Positions 20,444 to 31,000 of a stretch of 64,000 bases of DNA are shown piece by piece. Both the position numbers and the translations under genes were made by a program. Within the stretch, counting starts at the first letter, position 1. Every line of letters starts with the position of its first letter. Below the pieces are notes generated by a model. The model had not been told where the DNA came from, ran no database searches, and worked only from the letters and a program-made list of their open reading frames with translations. This DNA is from Pseudomonas sp. Irchel s3h14 (GTDB taxonomy: Bacteria; Pseudomonadota; Gammaproteobacteria; Pseudomonadales; Pseudomonadaceae), in assembly GCF_900187425.1 (NCBI RefSeq), contig NZ_FYDJ01000001.1:310001-374000 (forward strand). Direction: 5' to 3'.

Positions 20444-21656
20444 GCAGACTCTCCGCAGGTTGGATGTTGATGGCTCGCAGGGCGCCGATCACGGCCACCA
20501 ATGCGGCGACCAGAAAGGTCAGGAGCAGGGCGGCAAAGCCATGCCAGACAGTGATGTGGCAAACGAAGGTGCCGGTGGCCTGGCTGCTGCCGAGCAGGTA
20601 GTCGAACAAATGACTGCCGACGGCATAAAACCCCAGCCCGCCGACGTAGCCCGCAAGGCTTAGCACCAGCGCCTGCAAGACCACAAAACCGCCGACGGCC
20701 CGGCGCTTGAAACCCAGCAGACGCAGGACCGCGAGGCTTTTGCGTTTGCGGTCGATGTTGGCCAGGAACGCACCGACCATCGACGCCACGCAGCCAATCA
20801 GCGCCGCCACGGCGATCACGCCGAAGATCAGCCCCAGCACATGGTTGATGGCTTTGACGTTGTCGATGTCGGCCAGCCGGCTCGAGGTTTCGATGTGTTG
20901 TTCGTTGAGCCAGTGCTCCAGCGGCGCGACCTGATCGATGTCGCGCGCATACACACGGGCGCGGGCATACAGCGGTTGCAGATTGCCCTGAGGCTTGCCG
21001 GTGTCAACGCCGAACGCACTGACCTGATAACCATCGCGAAAGCGCTCCAGATCCAGCAACAGCGGCGGGGCGACAAACCCGGCAGCGCGGCCGAAGCGGG
21101 CGCCGTCGAGCACTGCCAGCACCGTCAGCGTCATCTCGCCGCGTTCATTGACACCTTCCAGGCGGCGCAACGCTCGCAGCTGCACGCTGTCGCCGACCTT
21201 GGCCTGCAAGCGTTGCGCAGCGCGGGCGCTGAGGATCACTTGATTGCCGACCGGGTTGAGCGGCGCCAGGTTCAGTTGTGGGTCGCCCGGCTCGGTGGCG
21301 ATGATTTCTGCGCCTTCGACAAACCGTTGCATGCCGATCAGCAAGTCAGCCTGGGTATTCAGCGAGCGCGTCTGGCCGAGGGCAAAACCGGTTTCGGGGC
21401 GCAGGCGCAAACGCTCGATCCATGCAGTGTCGTAGTTGCCGTTGCTGAGCATCTTCACTTCAAGGTTGCGTGGGTCGCGCAGCAGTTCGTCCTGCAACTG
21501 GCTGACCACCCCGTGCTTGAGCCCGAACAGCAGCAGCAACGGCGCGATCACCGCCACCAGGGAGGCGGCGATGCACAGCGAGACCTTGCGGTCGTGCCAG
21601 AGGTCTTGCAGCGCCAGTGAGCCCAGCAGGCGCAAGCGATCAGTCCATCGGTTCAA
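20433..21656 (-). CDS. FtsX/MacB-type ABC permease, TagS-like
   Basis: 407-aa inner-membrane permease with the type VII (FtsX/LolCE/MacB) plan: TM1 at about 26-46, a large periplasmic domain (about 50-265) and three C-terminal helices (about 270-400) containing the FtsX block (FLANIDRKRKSLAVLRLLGF). Such proteins transmit force across the membrane and do not pump solutes through a channel. The coding region overlaps the ATPase gene by 17 bp and the FGE-like gene by 11 bp, so translation is coupled. The set ATPase-permease-FGE-lipoprotein matches TagT-S-R-Q. LolCDE-type lipoprotein release is an alternative, but the neighbours argue against it. Confidence 0.85.
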   Translation of the reverse strand: MNRWTDRLRLLGSLALQDLWHDRKVSLCIAASLVAVIAPLLLLFGLKHGVVSQLQDELLRDPRNLEVKMLSNGNYDTAWIERLRLRPETGFALGQTRSLNTQADLLIGMQRFVEGAEIIATEPGDPQLNLAPLNPVGNQVILSARAAQRLQAKVGDSVQLRALRRLEGVNERGEMTLTVLAVLDGARFGRAAGFVAPPLLLDLERFRDGYQVSAFGVDTGKPQGNLQPLYARARVYARDIDQVAPLEHWLNEQHIETSSRLADIDNVKAINHVLGLIFGVIAVAALIGCVASMVGAFLANIDRKRKSLAVLRLLGFKRRAVGGFVVLQALVLSLAGYVGGLGFYAVGSHLFDYLLGSSQATGTFVCHITVWHGFAALLLTFLVAALVAVIGALRAINIQPAESLREL

Positions 21657-22341
21657 ACAGAGTCTCTCCCTGGCGGCTGATAGCGCCGAGGCGCGGTAAA
21701 CCGAAATCCTTCAGCAGGGCCCAGTCATGGGACACGACGAGCGCACTCAGGCCCATGTTCGACACCAGGCTCAGCAGCAACTCGAACAAACGCCGGGCGC
21801 TGTGAGGGTCGAGCGCGGCGGTCGGCTCGTCGGCCAACAGCAGCAGTGGTTCATGGGCAATGGCGCGCACACAGGCAACACGCTGGCGTTCGCCGATCGA
21901 CAAGGCCTGAGGTTGTTTATCCAGCAACCCTTGCAGGCGCAACACGTCAACGGCGTGGTCGATGTGCTCGCTCTTCACCGACATCCCGAGCAAACGGCGC
22001 GGCAGGCTGATGTTGTCCCGCACGCTGAGGAACGGCAGCAAGCCGCCGCTCTGCAAAATGAAGCCCAAATGCCGGGAGCGCACCGCCGCCAAGGCTGGCT
22101 GGTCATCGCTGGCAAGCAGTTGGGCGATGTCCTGATCGTGGGTTGCGCCCAGCCGAAAGCGCTCGAGCTCGACCGGCGCGAGCAACAGGCCGATGGCTTC
22201 GAGCAGCGTGCTTTTGCCGCTGCCGCTCTCGCCGGTGATGGCGAGGATTTCTCCGGCGCCGACCTGCAAGTGCGGCAGGCGCACGTGATGGGCCAGCGCG
22301 CCTTCACCACGGCGCACCAGCAGGTTCTTGATATCGAGCAT
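21640..22341 (-). CDS. ABC transporter ATPase, LolD/MacB type, TagT-like
   Basis: 233-aa nucleotide-binding subunit. Walker A is GESGSGKST at 37-45, the Q-loop is FILQSGGLLPF, Walker B is LLLLADEPTAALD and the H-loop is VVSHDW. The signature motif reads LSIGE instead of the usual LSGGQ, a modest variation. It pairs with the FtsX-type permease immediately downstream. In the T6SS pathway TagT and TagS form the inner-membrane part of the sensor upstream of PpkA. It starts 10 bp after the stop of the preceding VWA gene. Confidence 0.88.
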   Translation of the reverse strand: MLDIKNLLVRRGEGALAHHVRLPHLQVGAGEILAITGESGSGKSTLLEAIGLLLAPVELERFRLGATHDQDIAQLLASDDQPALAAVRSRHLGFILQSGGLLPFLSVRDNISLPRRLLGMSVKSEHIDHAVDVLRLQGLLDKQPQALSIGERQRVACVRAIAHEPLLLLADEPTAALDPHSARRLFELLLSLVSNMGLSALVVSHDWALLKDFGLPRLGAISRQGETLFEPMD

Positions 22342-22351
22342 CAGCGTCTCG

Positions 22352-24346
22352 TTAAGGCATCATTTCGAGTGGCACGGGGTACACGTTGTCCCGCGCATCG
22401 CTGTCCTTGGCTAAAGCAACCCAGCGGTCGACGTCAGCGTTGTAACGCTGGTAGTGCCGCAGCTTGGTATTGAGCGTGCGGATGAATTTCTCCTGCGCCA
22501 GGCCATCCCAGCTCTTCCAGGTTTCTTCGTCCAGGTTCAATACTTCGCTCTGATACGGCAGGTCTTCGAGGTACTCGCCGAGCACGCCCATGTCCGCCAG
22601 TTTGGCGTTGCTGTTCTGCTTGAGCTGATTCGGATCGGCGCCCATGGTCGCAGCGACCGAACGCAGGCGCTCGAACATTTCCGTCGGCGAAATCAGGCCT
22701 TCGTTGGCGGCATCGAGGATCTGCTTCATCACGTCGCTCAAGTCGCTGAGCTGCGACTTGGTCAGCAGCACCCGCACATCGGTGGTCGGGATGTTCTGCT
22801 TGATCAGGTCCCTGTCGGTGATCCACGCCTTGAACACTGGTGGCGCCTTGCTGTTGGTCTTCTCGCCCAGATAGGCGAGTTGCATGGCGTGGCCGATCAG
22901 TGCCGCGTCTTCGAGCATTTTCTTCTCGGCCGGGTCCTGCTTGGCGTTCGCCGCGCTGCCGATGGCGTCTTCGCCCATGTAGGCGGCTTTCACCTGTGTC
23001 GTGATCGCGGCAGCCAGTGCGTCGACCTTGCGGCCGAACTCCTGCACATCGCCCGCATTTACCGGGTAGTACAGCGAGGTGTTGGTGCCCGGGTAGGTTG
23101 ACAGGTTCCGGTACTGCGCCTCGGCCTTGGCGTGGTCCTTGGCCCCGGCCGGGGTTTTCAAGTGCAGCGTATAGATAGCGACGCCCGGATTGGCGGCCTC
23201 GATACGCACCTGCGCTGCGCTCAACCCGGTCTTCGACAGTTTGTCGTCGCCCTCGATAGCGCCCGCGTCGGTGATCAACACCACGTAGCGCGCACCGAAC
23301 TGGCTCCAGTCGACCTTGTCGATGCTCTCCATGACGCCGGCAAATGAGTCCTCGTCGAAGCTGCTGCTCGACACGGTGGCCTGTTTGAGGTCGGCGATCT
23401 TGGCGAAAAAGTCGGCGCTGTCTTTCACCTTGGTAGGGTCGGCGTACATCTTGGTGGTGTATTCCAGCCCCGGCACCGCCTGGGTGTTGGAGCGGAAAGC
23501 CACCATGCCGAACTTGACCTGCTTGCCGAGGTTCTGCGCTTCGATCCGCTGATAAACCTTGCGGATCGCCTCACGAGTACGGTCAATGTACGGGTCCATC
23601 GAAATCGTCGAGTCGATGACAAACACCACCGCCGCACTGAATTCTTTCAGTTGGCTGGCCGTTTTGTCTTCGGCTTCCTTGCCACCGGCAGCGCTGTTGG
23701 CAGCACCGCCCTTGGCGTTCTTGTCATCCGGCTTGCTGACCGAAGCGACATTGAGCAGGCGCGTGCGGAAACCGCTTTCGGTCATGACTTCTTCGCCACT
23801 GAGCACCGGCAGCAGGTAGAACTGCTTTTGCAGGTCGACGAAGTATTCAGGTTCTTCAGCCAGTACGCCCGGTGCTTGTTTGCCCTTTTTCAGCGTGGCC
23901 CGCAGCGGCGCGACTTTGCTCACCGGGTCCGGCGCATCGAGGATGCCTTCTACCGTGGCGCGTTCCTTGAAGAACAGCAGTCGGTCGCGGTTGGCCGGGT
24001 TGGTGAAAGCCAGTGTCAGCTGCATTTTCCAGTCGGTGGTGCAACTCGCCGGCAACCAGCCAATGGTTTTGCCGTAACTGTCGGGGCCGACTTTCAGCCA
24101 CTCGGCATTCGCCGCTTGAGCGCGTTCGTACACATAGAAACGGCTGAAGACCGGTTGCGCATCGCCTGCGGCACCGCCCGCCGTCGGGCTGATCTTGCAG
24201 CCCGGGGTGGTCAGCACGCGCTGGAACAAGGTTTTTTTACCGGCCTGGATCAGCGGTTTGTCATCGGCGTGGGACAGCGGGCTGATGCACAGCGCCAGCA
24301 ACGTGGCAGCGCTCAACAGGAAACGACTCACGGAGGAATGCATCAC
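22352..24346 (-). CDS. Secreted SH3b-like plus von Willebrand A protein
   Basis: 664-aa exported protein. The signal peptide is at about 1-27 (LLSAATLLALCISPLSHA). A bacterial SH3-like segment follows (about 45-107; SRFYVYERAQAANAEWLKV, GKTIGWLPASC). The VWA domain is at about 238-450 with a MIDAS variant, DSTISM at 245-250 (D-x-T-x-S in place of D-x-S-x-S), and VVLITDAGAI. A helical C-terminal region of about 200 aa ends the protein. SH3b domains often touch peptidoglycan, and VWA domains bind protein partners. It overlaps the preceding gene by 4 bp (ATGA). It is a second, differently built VWA protein in the same operon. Family unknown to me. Confidence 0.85.
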   Translation of the reverse strand: MMHSSVSRFLLSAATLLALCISPLSHADDKPLIQAGKKTLFQRVLTTPGCKISPTAGGAAGDAQPVFSRFYVYERAQAANAEWLKVGPDSYGKTIGWLPASCTTDWKMQLTLAFTNPANRDRLLFFKERATVEGILDAPDPVSKVAPLRATLKKGKQAPGVLAEEPEYFVDLQKQFYLLPVLSGEEVMTESGFRTRLLNVASVSKPDDKNAKGGAANSAAGGKEAEDKTASQLKEFSAAVVFVIDSTISMDPYIDRTREAIRKVYQRIEAQNLGKQVKFGMVAFRSNTQAVPGLEYTTKMYADPTKVKDSADFFAKIADLKQATVSSSSFDEDSFAGVMESIDKVDWSQFGARYVVLITDAGAIEGDDKLSKTGLSAAQVRIEAANPGVAIYTLHLKTPAGAKDHAKAEAQYRNLSTYPGTNTSLYYPVNAGDVQEFGRKVDALAAAITTQVKAAYMGEDAIGSAANAKQDPAEKKMLEDAALIGHAMQLAYLGEKTNSKAPPVFKAWITDRDLIKQNIPTTDVRVLLTKSQLSDLSDVMKQILDAANEGLISPTEMFERLRSVAATMGADPNQLKQNSNAKLADMGVLGEYLEDLPYQSEVLNLDEETWKSWDGLAQEKFIRTLNTKLRHYQRYNADVDRWVALAKDSDARDNVYPVPLEMMP

Positions 24347-25362
24347 TTCTGCAACTCCTCAAACCGCTGCTTGGCTTCGGCGTTGTTCGGGTCCTGGGTG
24401 AGGATCGTTTCGTACCAATAGGCCGCAGTGGCGTTGTCCGCGACCGGGAAGCACTCGCTGGCTTTCAGGTATTTAGGGTCGTATTCGCGGGCATAAGCGT
24501 TGGCGATCAGCGCGTCACCGGCCTGGGCACGGTTGGCGTACAAGCGCTGGGCGACACCGCAGTGTTTGCTGGCTTTGGCCTGGTTGATGATTTCCAGCAA
24601 CTTGGCACTGTCGGGCGCAGCCTTGATGCAGGTCTGGACGAAGGTCAATTCGGGCAGGCTGTTCATGCTCTCGAGGGTGCAGGCTTGAGTGTCGGCGCCG
24701 GCCGGTGCGGCGGCCACCGGGGCAGGCGCCGGGGTGCGTTTGTAGAACCAGAATCCGCCGCCCGCTGCCAGCAGCAACAGCACGGCAATCAACAGACCCA
24801 TCAGGCCTTTGTTGCTTTTTTTCACCGGTGCGGGAGGCGGCGTGTAGTCGGGCTCGGTGAGCACCGACTCCAATTCTACTTCTGGCTCGGCGGTGGACAG
24901 GACCAGTTCAGGCAGCTCAGGGATTTCCGGCATTTCCGGTGCCGGTGCACTCGGCGCCGTCAGATCGGCGCCGCCGTAGGTCGAGCGCGTCTGGCCGCCG
25001 GCCGTGGACGGCAGCACACCAACGCCGGGCCGAACCACGCCTTTGTCTGCATGCCCTTGGCTCTGTTCGCGTAGTTCAATCTGGAATTGCGAGTTGGCGC
25101 CGCCTTCCAGCAGCGGGTCGACCACGTCCGGGCCGACCTGCGCTTCCAGGCCTTCGCCGCTGGCCATGACGTTGAAACGCGAGACCTTGAACCAGAATGG
25201 ATTGTTGCTCCAGGCCTTGTGGTCCTGGAGGTAAAAACCGTCCTGGTTACGCTGAATGGAAAACTCCAGCTGTTCCTCGCCACCCTGCCATTTCTTCACA
25301 GTGAGGCGGGCCTGGCCAGGCACATTGGGCTCTAACGCGAGCAGGTCGACACGAATTGGCAT
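24343..25362 (-). CDS. Bitopic protein with TPR-like C-terminus, srf operon
   Basis: 339-aa protein of unknown family. Residues 1-100 look beta-rich and soluble. A Pro/Glu-rich low-complexity linker follows (about 135-182), then KKSNKG and one membrane helix at about 186-207 (GLMGLLIAVLLLLAAGGGFW). The periplasmic tail has four cysteines and a final TPR-like helix pair (AAYWYETILTQDPNNAEAKQ). The N-terminal beta region recalls a forkhead-associated or C2-like sandwich, but I see no diagnostic residues. It begins 3 bp after the srfC stop and overlaps the next gene by 4 bp. It may link cytoplasmic SrfB/C to the periplasmic VWA proteins (inference). Confidence 0.8.
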   Translation of the reverse strand: MPIRVDLLALEPNVPGQARLTVKKWQGGEEQLEFSIQRNQDGFYLQDHKAWSNNPFWFKVSRFNVMASGEGLEAQVGPDVVDPLLEGGANSQFQIELREQSQGHADKGVVRPGVGVLPSTAGGQTRSTYGGADLTAPSAPAPEMPEIPELPELVLSTAEPEVELESVLTEPDYTPPPAPVKKSNKGLMGLLIAVLLLLAAGGGFWFYKRTPAPAPVAAAPAGADTQACTLESMNSLPELTFVQTCIKAAPDSAKLLEIINQAKASKHCGVAQRLYANRAQAGDALIANAYAREYDPKYLKASECFPVADNATAAYWYETILTQDPNNAEAKQRFEELQK

Positions 25363-25365
25363 TGC

Positions 25366-28080
25366 TTATCTCGCTGTGAAGGCTGTGAGCACTTGGCCCA
25401 GCCGTTCGTTCTGTTCAGGGGTGATTTCGCGCCCGGCGCCATGGCCGGCATTGTCCTGCGTGATGCAGGCCAGGCCCGAGAGCCAGTCGCCGAGATACCG
25501 CTGCGCCTGATTCGCCGGTTGCGCCGGCAGCACGGGCACTTGTCCGGGACTGATGTCGGTGTAGAACGAGAACAGCGGCGCCTTGGCTCCGGCGCGACTG
25601 TTCGGACGCTCGCTCACCGGCTTCTGGAGGTAGCCGAACCACGACACGAAATCGCGCAGCACCCGTTGCACTTCCAGTACCTGGCGCTCGACCAGTTGAT
25701 CGCGCCGCGCGCCACTTTGTGCACGTTTGAGGACTGCGCGGCTCAGTTGCCCCGGCAAGTCCTGGCGATAACCGGCGGTGATCAGTTCGTCGACCACCGC
25801 TTCCAGCAAGGCCTTTTCCAGACCGAGCAGGTTGAGCAGGCTTTGGCGGGTGGTCAGTTCACGCAGGTGTGCGATCCAGGCCTTGAACGCGGCTTTGGCG
25901 AAACGGTGCTCGTTGCTTTGCAATTCGGGTGTCGGAGTGCCGGTTTTGCTGCTGCTGACCGGCGCGTCGTGGCTCAGGTCGTCACCGAAATCGAAATCGA
26001 AACCGGCGTCGTTGCCGTACAGGCTCTGGCTCGGCGTCGGTGCGACCGGTTCATCGCTCACGGTTGGCTCATCATCGGTTTCGTACACGCCGCTGAGGTA
26101 GAGATCGCGGACCTCTTCACTCGGCATGTCGAGTTGATCGATCAACTCGCCGAGCACCGCCGGACGACGTCCCAGGCTGGTCAGAATCATCTGCGCCTGG
26201 GCTTTTTTCGCGGCAGCGGCACCGTCGCCGTCGGCGTGGTACCAGGTACTCAGGCCATGAGTGGTCAGGCCTTCGAGGCATTCGCTCAATTGCTCGCGGA
26301 TGCGCTGCAGTTTGAATTCGATATTGGCTACGCCCTTGAAACTACCGCTGAAGTGGCTGATGCCACCGTCATCGTTGCGCAGCATTTCTGCCCAGGCGTT
26401 GGCAGGATCGTGGATGTGTTTGCACACCAGGTCGTTGCCGGCAAAGCTTGTACCCAGGGCGTCGACTCGCTCCTGGTAACTGGCATTGAGGCCGGTTTCG
26501 GCACCCGTCGCGTCTTGTTCGATGAACGCCGCGTCCATGCGCGGTTTGCGCACCAGGAAGGTGTTCTGGAACGGCGTGCCGGCCCAGTCGTTCATCCAGC
26601 TCAAGCTGCCGAAGCGCTCGAGCATGGTCAGCTTGACCATGCCGTTCCAGCTCTCGTCGTACTGATCGGGCGTCAGGCTCAGGGAGTTGGTGATGCGCAG
26701 GTCGAGCATGGTCAGCGCCCAGATCAGACCAGTGTCGCGTTTGCTGCGAGCGGCCGAGTCGGCGCCTTGGGTCTTTTCGATCCAGCGGGTCAGCACCGGG
26801 CCTACGTCGTTGACGTCGCTCTGCTTGGTCGAACCGGTGCAGACCACCAGCGCGTTCATTTCCTGGTTATCGGTGTAGCGTTCGAACAGGTAGGCGACCT
26901 TGCCACGCAGGATCAGCTGCGAAACGGAGTTGTCCTTGGTGGCGGATTGCGGGTCGTTGGAGTCGGCGATCTCGTGCAGTTTCTTGCGCCCGCGATAACC
27001 GGGGAAGTCCAGCAAGTCGACCTGGTTGACGATGTCGTCCGCCGGGGCTTCGATCAGGCCGAAGGTCATCTCGGCAGTCAGTGCCGCCAATTGCGCAACC
27101 GCAATGCCCTGACTGTTTTGCAGGCGTCCGTCGACCTGGGGCCGCACGTCGATCGGCAAGTCCAGCGGGCTGCCGAAGCGCTCGAGGATGTCGACGTTCA
27201 TGATGCTGTCGCGCTGGCTGTAGGTGTCGTTTTCGAAACTCACCAAGGCATGCAGCGGGGCGAACACGGTCTCGGGCAGGCCCAGCTTGTGCAGCGCGCC
27301 GGCCAGTTGCTGGTACACGCGCGTCAGTTCGCTTTGCTCACCCCACAGGATTGAAAACAGCTCGGCACGTTCCTGGAAATTCAGCCGTGGCGCCAGTTGC
27401 AACGCTGTCGGCCAATACAGGTGTTCGAGTTTCTTCACCGAATTGCGGAAGTTGTCCCGCAGGTAATCCCACAGCGACACCAGATCGTCGGCGTTAACGC
27501 CCGGTTGCAGCGGCCCGGTTTCCCGACCTTCGAACGGTTTCAGCACGCGCAGGATGCGTTCTTCGTCGATCTCGTAGGAAATCCGTTCAAGGTCGAAGTC
27601 CTTGAACCAGGAGTTGGCCAGAATCTTCGCCAGCTCGATTTCCTTGAACAGGGTCAGCTCGACCGGGAACTGCGGATCCTGGCTCTGCGTGGCGTGGCGG
27701 CTGAAGCGCGTCACCAGGCCGGTGGCTTCCTTGCCGCCACCCACAGGGTTGATGTGCTTGATGAAGTCCAGGCGCTGGCCACCGAAATCGGTTTCCAGTT
27801 TGCCGTTCTGACCGGCCGCGAGGGCAGAAATCAGGTAGGACTTGCCGGCCTGGGACAAGCCGAAAAAGCCGATGGTCATCGGCGTGCAGGCCACGCGACC
27901 GAGGCTTTGAGCCAGGTTGCGGGCACGGTGCAGGCGGATGTTCAGGTTGTCGGCTTCGCTGTCCAGGCGCGGCGCATTGCCGCGCGTCTGGCCAATCCAG
28001 TCCAGCGCCTGACCGGCACCTTTATAAACAGCGGCCCAACTGGCAGAGAGCTGAGTTTGATCGGGGGTCAGATCATTCAT
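25366..28080 (-). CDS. srfC: SrfC-family putative virulence factor, dynamin-like GTPase
   Basis: 904-aa protein matching the SrfC family, named for Salmonella SsrB-regulated srfABC. A P-loop GFFGLSQAGKSYLISAL (G74 to S81 spell GxxxxGKS) and a downstream VDLLDFPGYRGRKK near residue 350, which fits a switch II DxxG-type motif, indicate a large GTPase of dynamin/septin style. The region between is helical. Its start codon overlaps the srfB stop by 4 bp (ATGA), implying fixed stoichiometry. No signal peptide or clear membrane helix, so it is probably cytoplasmic. Function unknown; the 'virulence factor' label comes from family annotation only. Confidence 0.88.
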   Translation of the reverse strand: MNDLTPDQTQLSASWAAVYKGAGQALDWIGQTRGNAPRLDSEADNLNIRLHRARNLAQSLGRVACTPMTIGFFGLSQAGKSYLISALAAGQNGKLETDFGGQRLDFIKHINPVGGGKEATGLVTRFSRHATQSQDPQFPVELTLFKEIELAKILANSWFKDFDLERISYEIDEERILRVLKPFEGRETGPLQPGVNADDLVSLWDYLRDNFRNSVKKLEHLYWPTALQLAPRLNFQERAELFSILWGEQSELTRVYQQLAGALHKLGLPETVFAPLHALVSFENDTYSQRDSIMNVDILERFGSPLDLPIDVRPQVDGRLQNSQGIAVAQLAALTAEMTFGLIEAPADDIVNQVDLLDFPGYRGRKKLHEIADSNDPQSATKDNSVSQLILRGKVAYLFERYTDNQEMNALVVCTGSTKQSDVNDVGPVLTRWIEKTQGADSAARSKRDTGLIWALTMLDLRITNSLSLTPDQYDESWNGMVKLTMLERFGSLSWMNDWAGTPFQNTFLVRKPRMDAAFIEQDATGAETGLNASYQERVDALGTSFAGNDLVCKHIHDPANAWAEMLRNDDGGISHFSGSFKGVANIEFKLQRIREQLSECLEGLTTHGLSTWYHADGDGAAAAKKAQAQMILTSLGRRPAVLGELIDQLDMPSEEVRDLYLSGVYETDDEPTVSDEPVAPTPSQSLYGNDAGFDFDFGDDLSHDAPVSSSKTGTPTPELQSNEHRFAKAAFKAWIAHLRELTTRQSLLNLLGLEKALLEAVVDELITAGYRQDLPGQLSRAVLKRAQSGARRDQLVERQVLEVQRVLRDFVSWFGYLQKPVSERPNSRAGAKAPLFSFYTDISPGQVPVLPAQPANQAQRYLGDWLSGLACITQDNAGHGAGREITPEQNERLGQVLTAFTAR

Positions 28081-31000
28081 TTGCGTTTCACACTTCCACT
28101 GTCGAGCCAGTACTTGGTCTCGCTCAGGCCGGCGTCGAGCATGGTGTTGAGTTCCAGCTCGAGGTCGCTGCGCGGGTTGAAGTTGACGTTGTTACTGTTG
28201 GATTCGATGTCGCGAACCGAGAGGCGGTCGCTGACCAGATCCTGCTTGCGCGTGTATTTGTCCGCCGGTTTGACCTCAAACCGCACCTTGAGCAGCGGCG
28301 CGCTGCCGTTTTCACCGATCGCGCGGGAAAACTTCTCCCGACCGGCCTTGGTGAACCGCAAGGTGTACAGCGGCGAGGCGGCCCAGCGATCAGCGGCCAA
28401 CTGACGGAAACCGAGGCGCAGATCGCCGCGCATTTCCAGTTGTGGCGTGTCGGCGGCATCGCCAACGCCAATTTCGGGCAGCTTGATTTTGTAGTCTTCG
28501 GACTGGATGTCGCGGTACAGCACGTCGGCATCCTTGATCACGTTGTTCAGGTCGATGACGCCGATGTGCTTGACCGTCGAATACGGCTTGAGCGCCGAAG
28601 AGCGGAAGTAGAAGTTCGGCACGCTGTGATTGGCGCACAACAGGCAAAGCATGGCACCCACCGACGCGGTGCTTTTCGGGTCGTCGATCCGGCCGTTCTT
28701 GTGGAACGGGTACCAGCCGCCGGTGCGGTAGTTTTGCAGCGCCAGAATGCGCCCCGGTGGCAGCGGCAGCACCTTGCGAATGAACGCCTGGATGCCAGGC
28801 AGGCGCGAAGGGCGGCCGGTCAGCAGCAAGACATCGCACGGGTAATGCGCGACCACTTCACACAACGCACCGAGAATCTTGGTGATGTTGATCTGGTCGT
28901 TGAGGAACGCGGCGTGGAGCTTCTGCAGGTCGAAACTGATCGGCGCGTCATACAGGTCGAAACCGCTCTGACCGCCGACATCGCGGCGCACGGCGGCGTT
29001 CACGTAGTCGAGCACGGTCTGGCTGATCGCGTTGTCACCGAGCAACTGGCGGTAGCTCTGTGGGGTGACTTCTTGCGGCACTTGCGGGTCGTAATGCTCG
29101 TACGCCTTGAGCAGCGCCAGGCCCAGCGGTGCGAACACCTGCAGGTTCAGTTGCTGGCGCAGAATCATGTCCTGGGCGCTGACCGATTCATCGCCACACA
29201 GGCGCGACATCAGCGAATCCGGGGCTTTCACGCCGGTGTTCTGCAAGGCTTTTTCAAAGCTCGGCAGGATGAAGTCCTGGATCACGTCCAGCAGGATGTC
29301 ATCGCCGGCCACTTTGAAGCCATCGCGAAAACGCTGCTCGGGCACGATGTGCACGTTGCTGCCGCTGCCGGTGTTGCCGGCGCGGTCGAGGCGATAGTCA
29401 GTGATGACCAGGTCGGTGGTGCCGCCGCCGATGTCGATGGTTGCCAGGGTGATGCGTTCGCGGTCGGTCTTGTCCGGCCGGGCGATGGTGTCGAAAAACT
29501 CTTCCGGGTGACCGGCGAAGTTCTCGTTGACCTCGGTGTACAGGTATACCAACTGGCCGCAGGAGGCTTCGTCCCATTCCACGCGGATGCTCGGGATCGG
29601 CGTGCGCGGGCTGACGGCCTGATCCTGATGCGGATCTTCCTCGCCGGCATGCCAGCCGAGGCTCTTCCACACCAGGCCGATGGCTTGCAGCATGCGTTCG
29701 TTGAGGATGCTGCGCTCGGCCTGCGGCATGCCCGGCGGCACGGTCAAGGTGATGCTGTTGAGCTGACGCGGTACGCGGGTGTGCCCCTGGCGCGAACGCT
29801 GGGCCGGGCTGTTGATTTGCGACAGCGCCTGGGCCAGTACTTCAGCGAGCATGAAAGTCATCAGCGAGCTGCGCGAGTAACGCGGCATGAACACTGGCAG
29901 ACGATCGTCTTCTTCGAGGCTGTAAAGCGCCTCGCCGGTTTCATTGATCAGGTGCGAGAACGGTGCGGCCGTGGCGTAAGGCTCGTTATCGGTCTTGATG
30001 TACGAGCAGTTAAAACGCCAGCCGTGGCCGTAAGCGTTTTCGTCCCACAGATAGCGTTTCGGGCTGGACAGGCCAGTGGACCCTTCGGTGCCGCGACGAC
30101 GGCTGGCCAGACGGCTGGCCTCATTGCCGACGCGGGCAATCGTTGCCCATTGGAACGCATCGTGACGGCCGCTCTTGACCGAGCAGTGGTCCTTGCCGAA
30201 ATACGCCTGGGCGAATTCCACGCGGCTTTCGAACGGCAGATTGTAGGTGTGTTCGGGGGTGATCAGGTCGCGCAGTTCCAGCACGTAGTTCTGCTTCAGC
30301 CCGGAACCGGCCTGACCGTGGTTCTCGATCAGGATGCCGCAAGTGCGCGAGTTGCCGACGTCCAGCACCAGGTCCACCGGAATCGGCTTGACCAGGCCAT
30401 TGCTGTCGTTGGCGACCACTTTGAGCTCAGGGATTTCTACTTTTGCCCGGGCCGTCGATTGCTGAGCTGCGGACGGTTTGCTCAACAGGCTGAGCAAGTT
30501 GAGGTAGTGCGCCAGGTGGTAGTTGGCGCGGATATCGGTGTCCAGCTCTGCGCGCGAACGGTGGGCATTGCCCTCGTTGAACACTTCCAGCAGCCACTCA
30601 TTGACCCACGGCTGCGCCAGGAACCAGCGGGTTTCGCTGGCCTTGGTCGCCAGTTTGAAGGACACGCCGGAGCTGATGTCTTCTTCGTTCGGCGCCAGGT
30701 AGGCGGTGCCGTCACGCTTGGGCATGACGCGGCTGTCGAACGCCATCGTCAGACGGTGGGTGTTGCCATCGATGTCGGGTGTCGTCAGTTTCACCAGACG
30801 CATGCGCGACCAGTTGGTCGGACCTTCGTCGAAACGATGCGGCGGCATGAAGCGGAAAAACGGGGTCGGCAGCCAGATACCGTCCAGCAACTCGAGGCTG
30901 CTTTTCATGTCGACGCTGAACGCAGGTTTGGCTTTCTCGACCTTTTCCGGTTCAGGTTCGTAGAAAAAGAAGTCTTTCTCTTCGTTGTATGCCAAGCGGC

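Noticed and set aside
25393..27354. A 653-codon plus-strand frame antisense to srfC
   Set aside because: Same GC-bias shadow; composition is rich in Gln, Val, His and Arg without domains.
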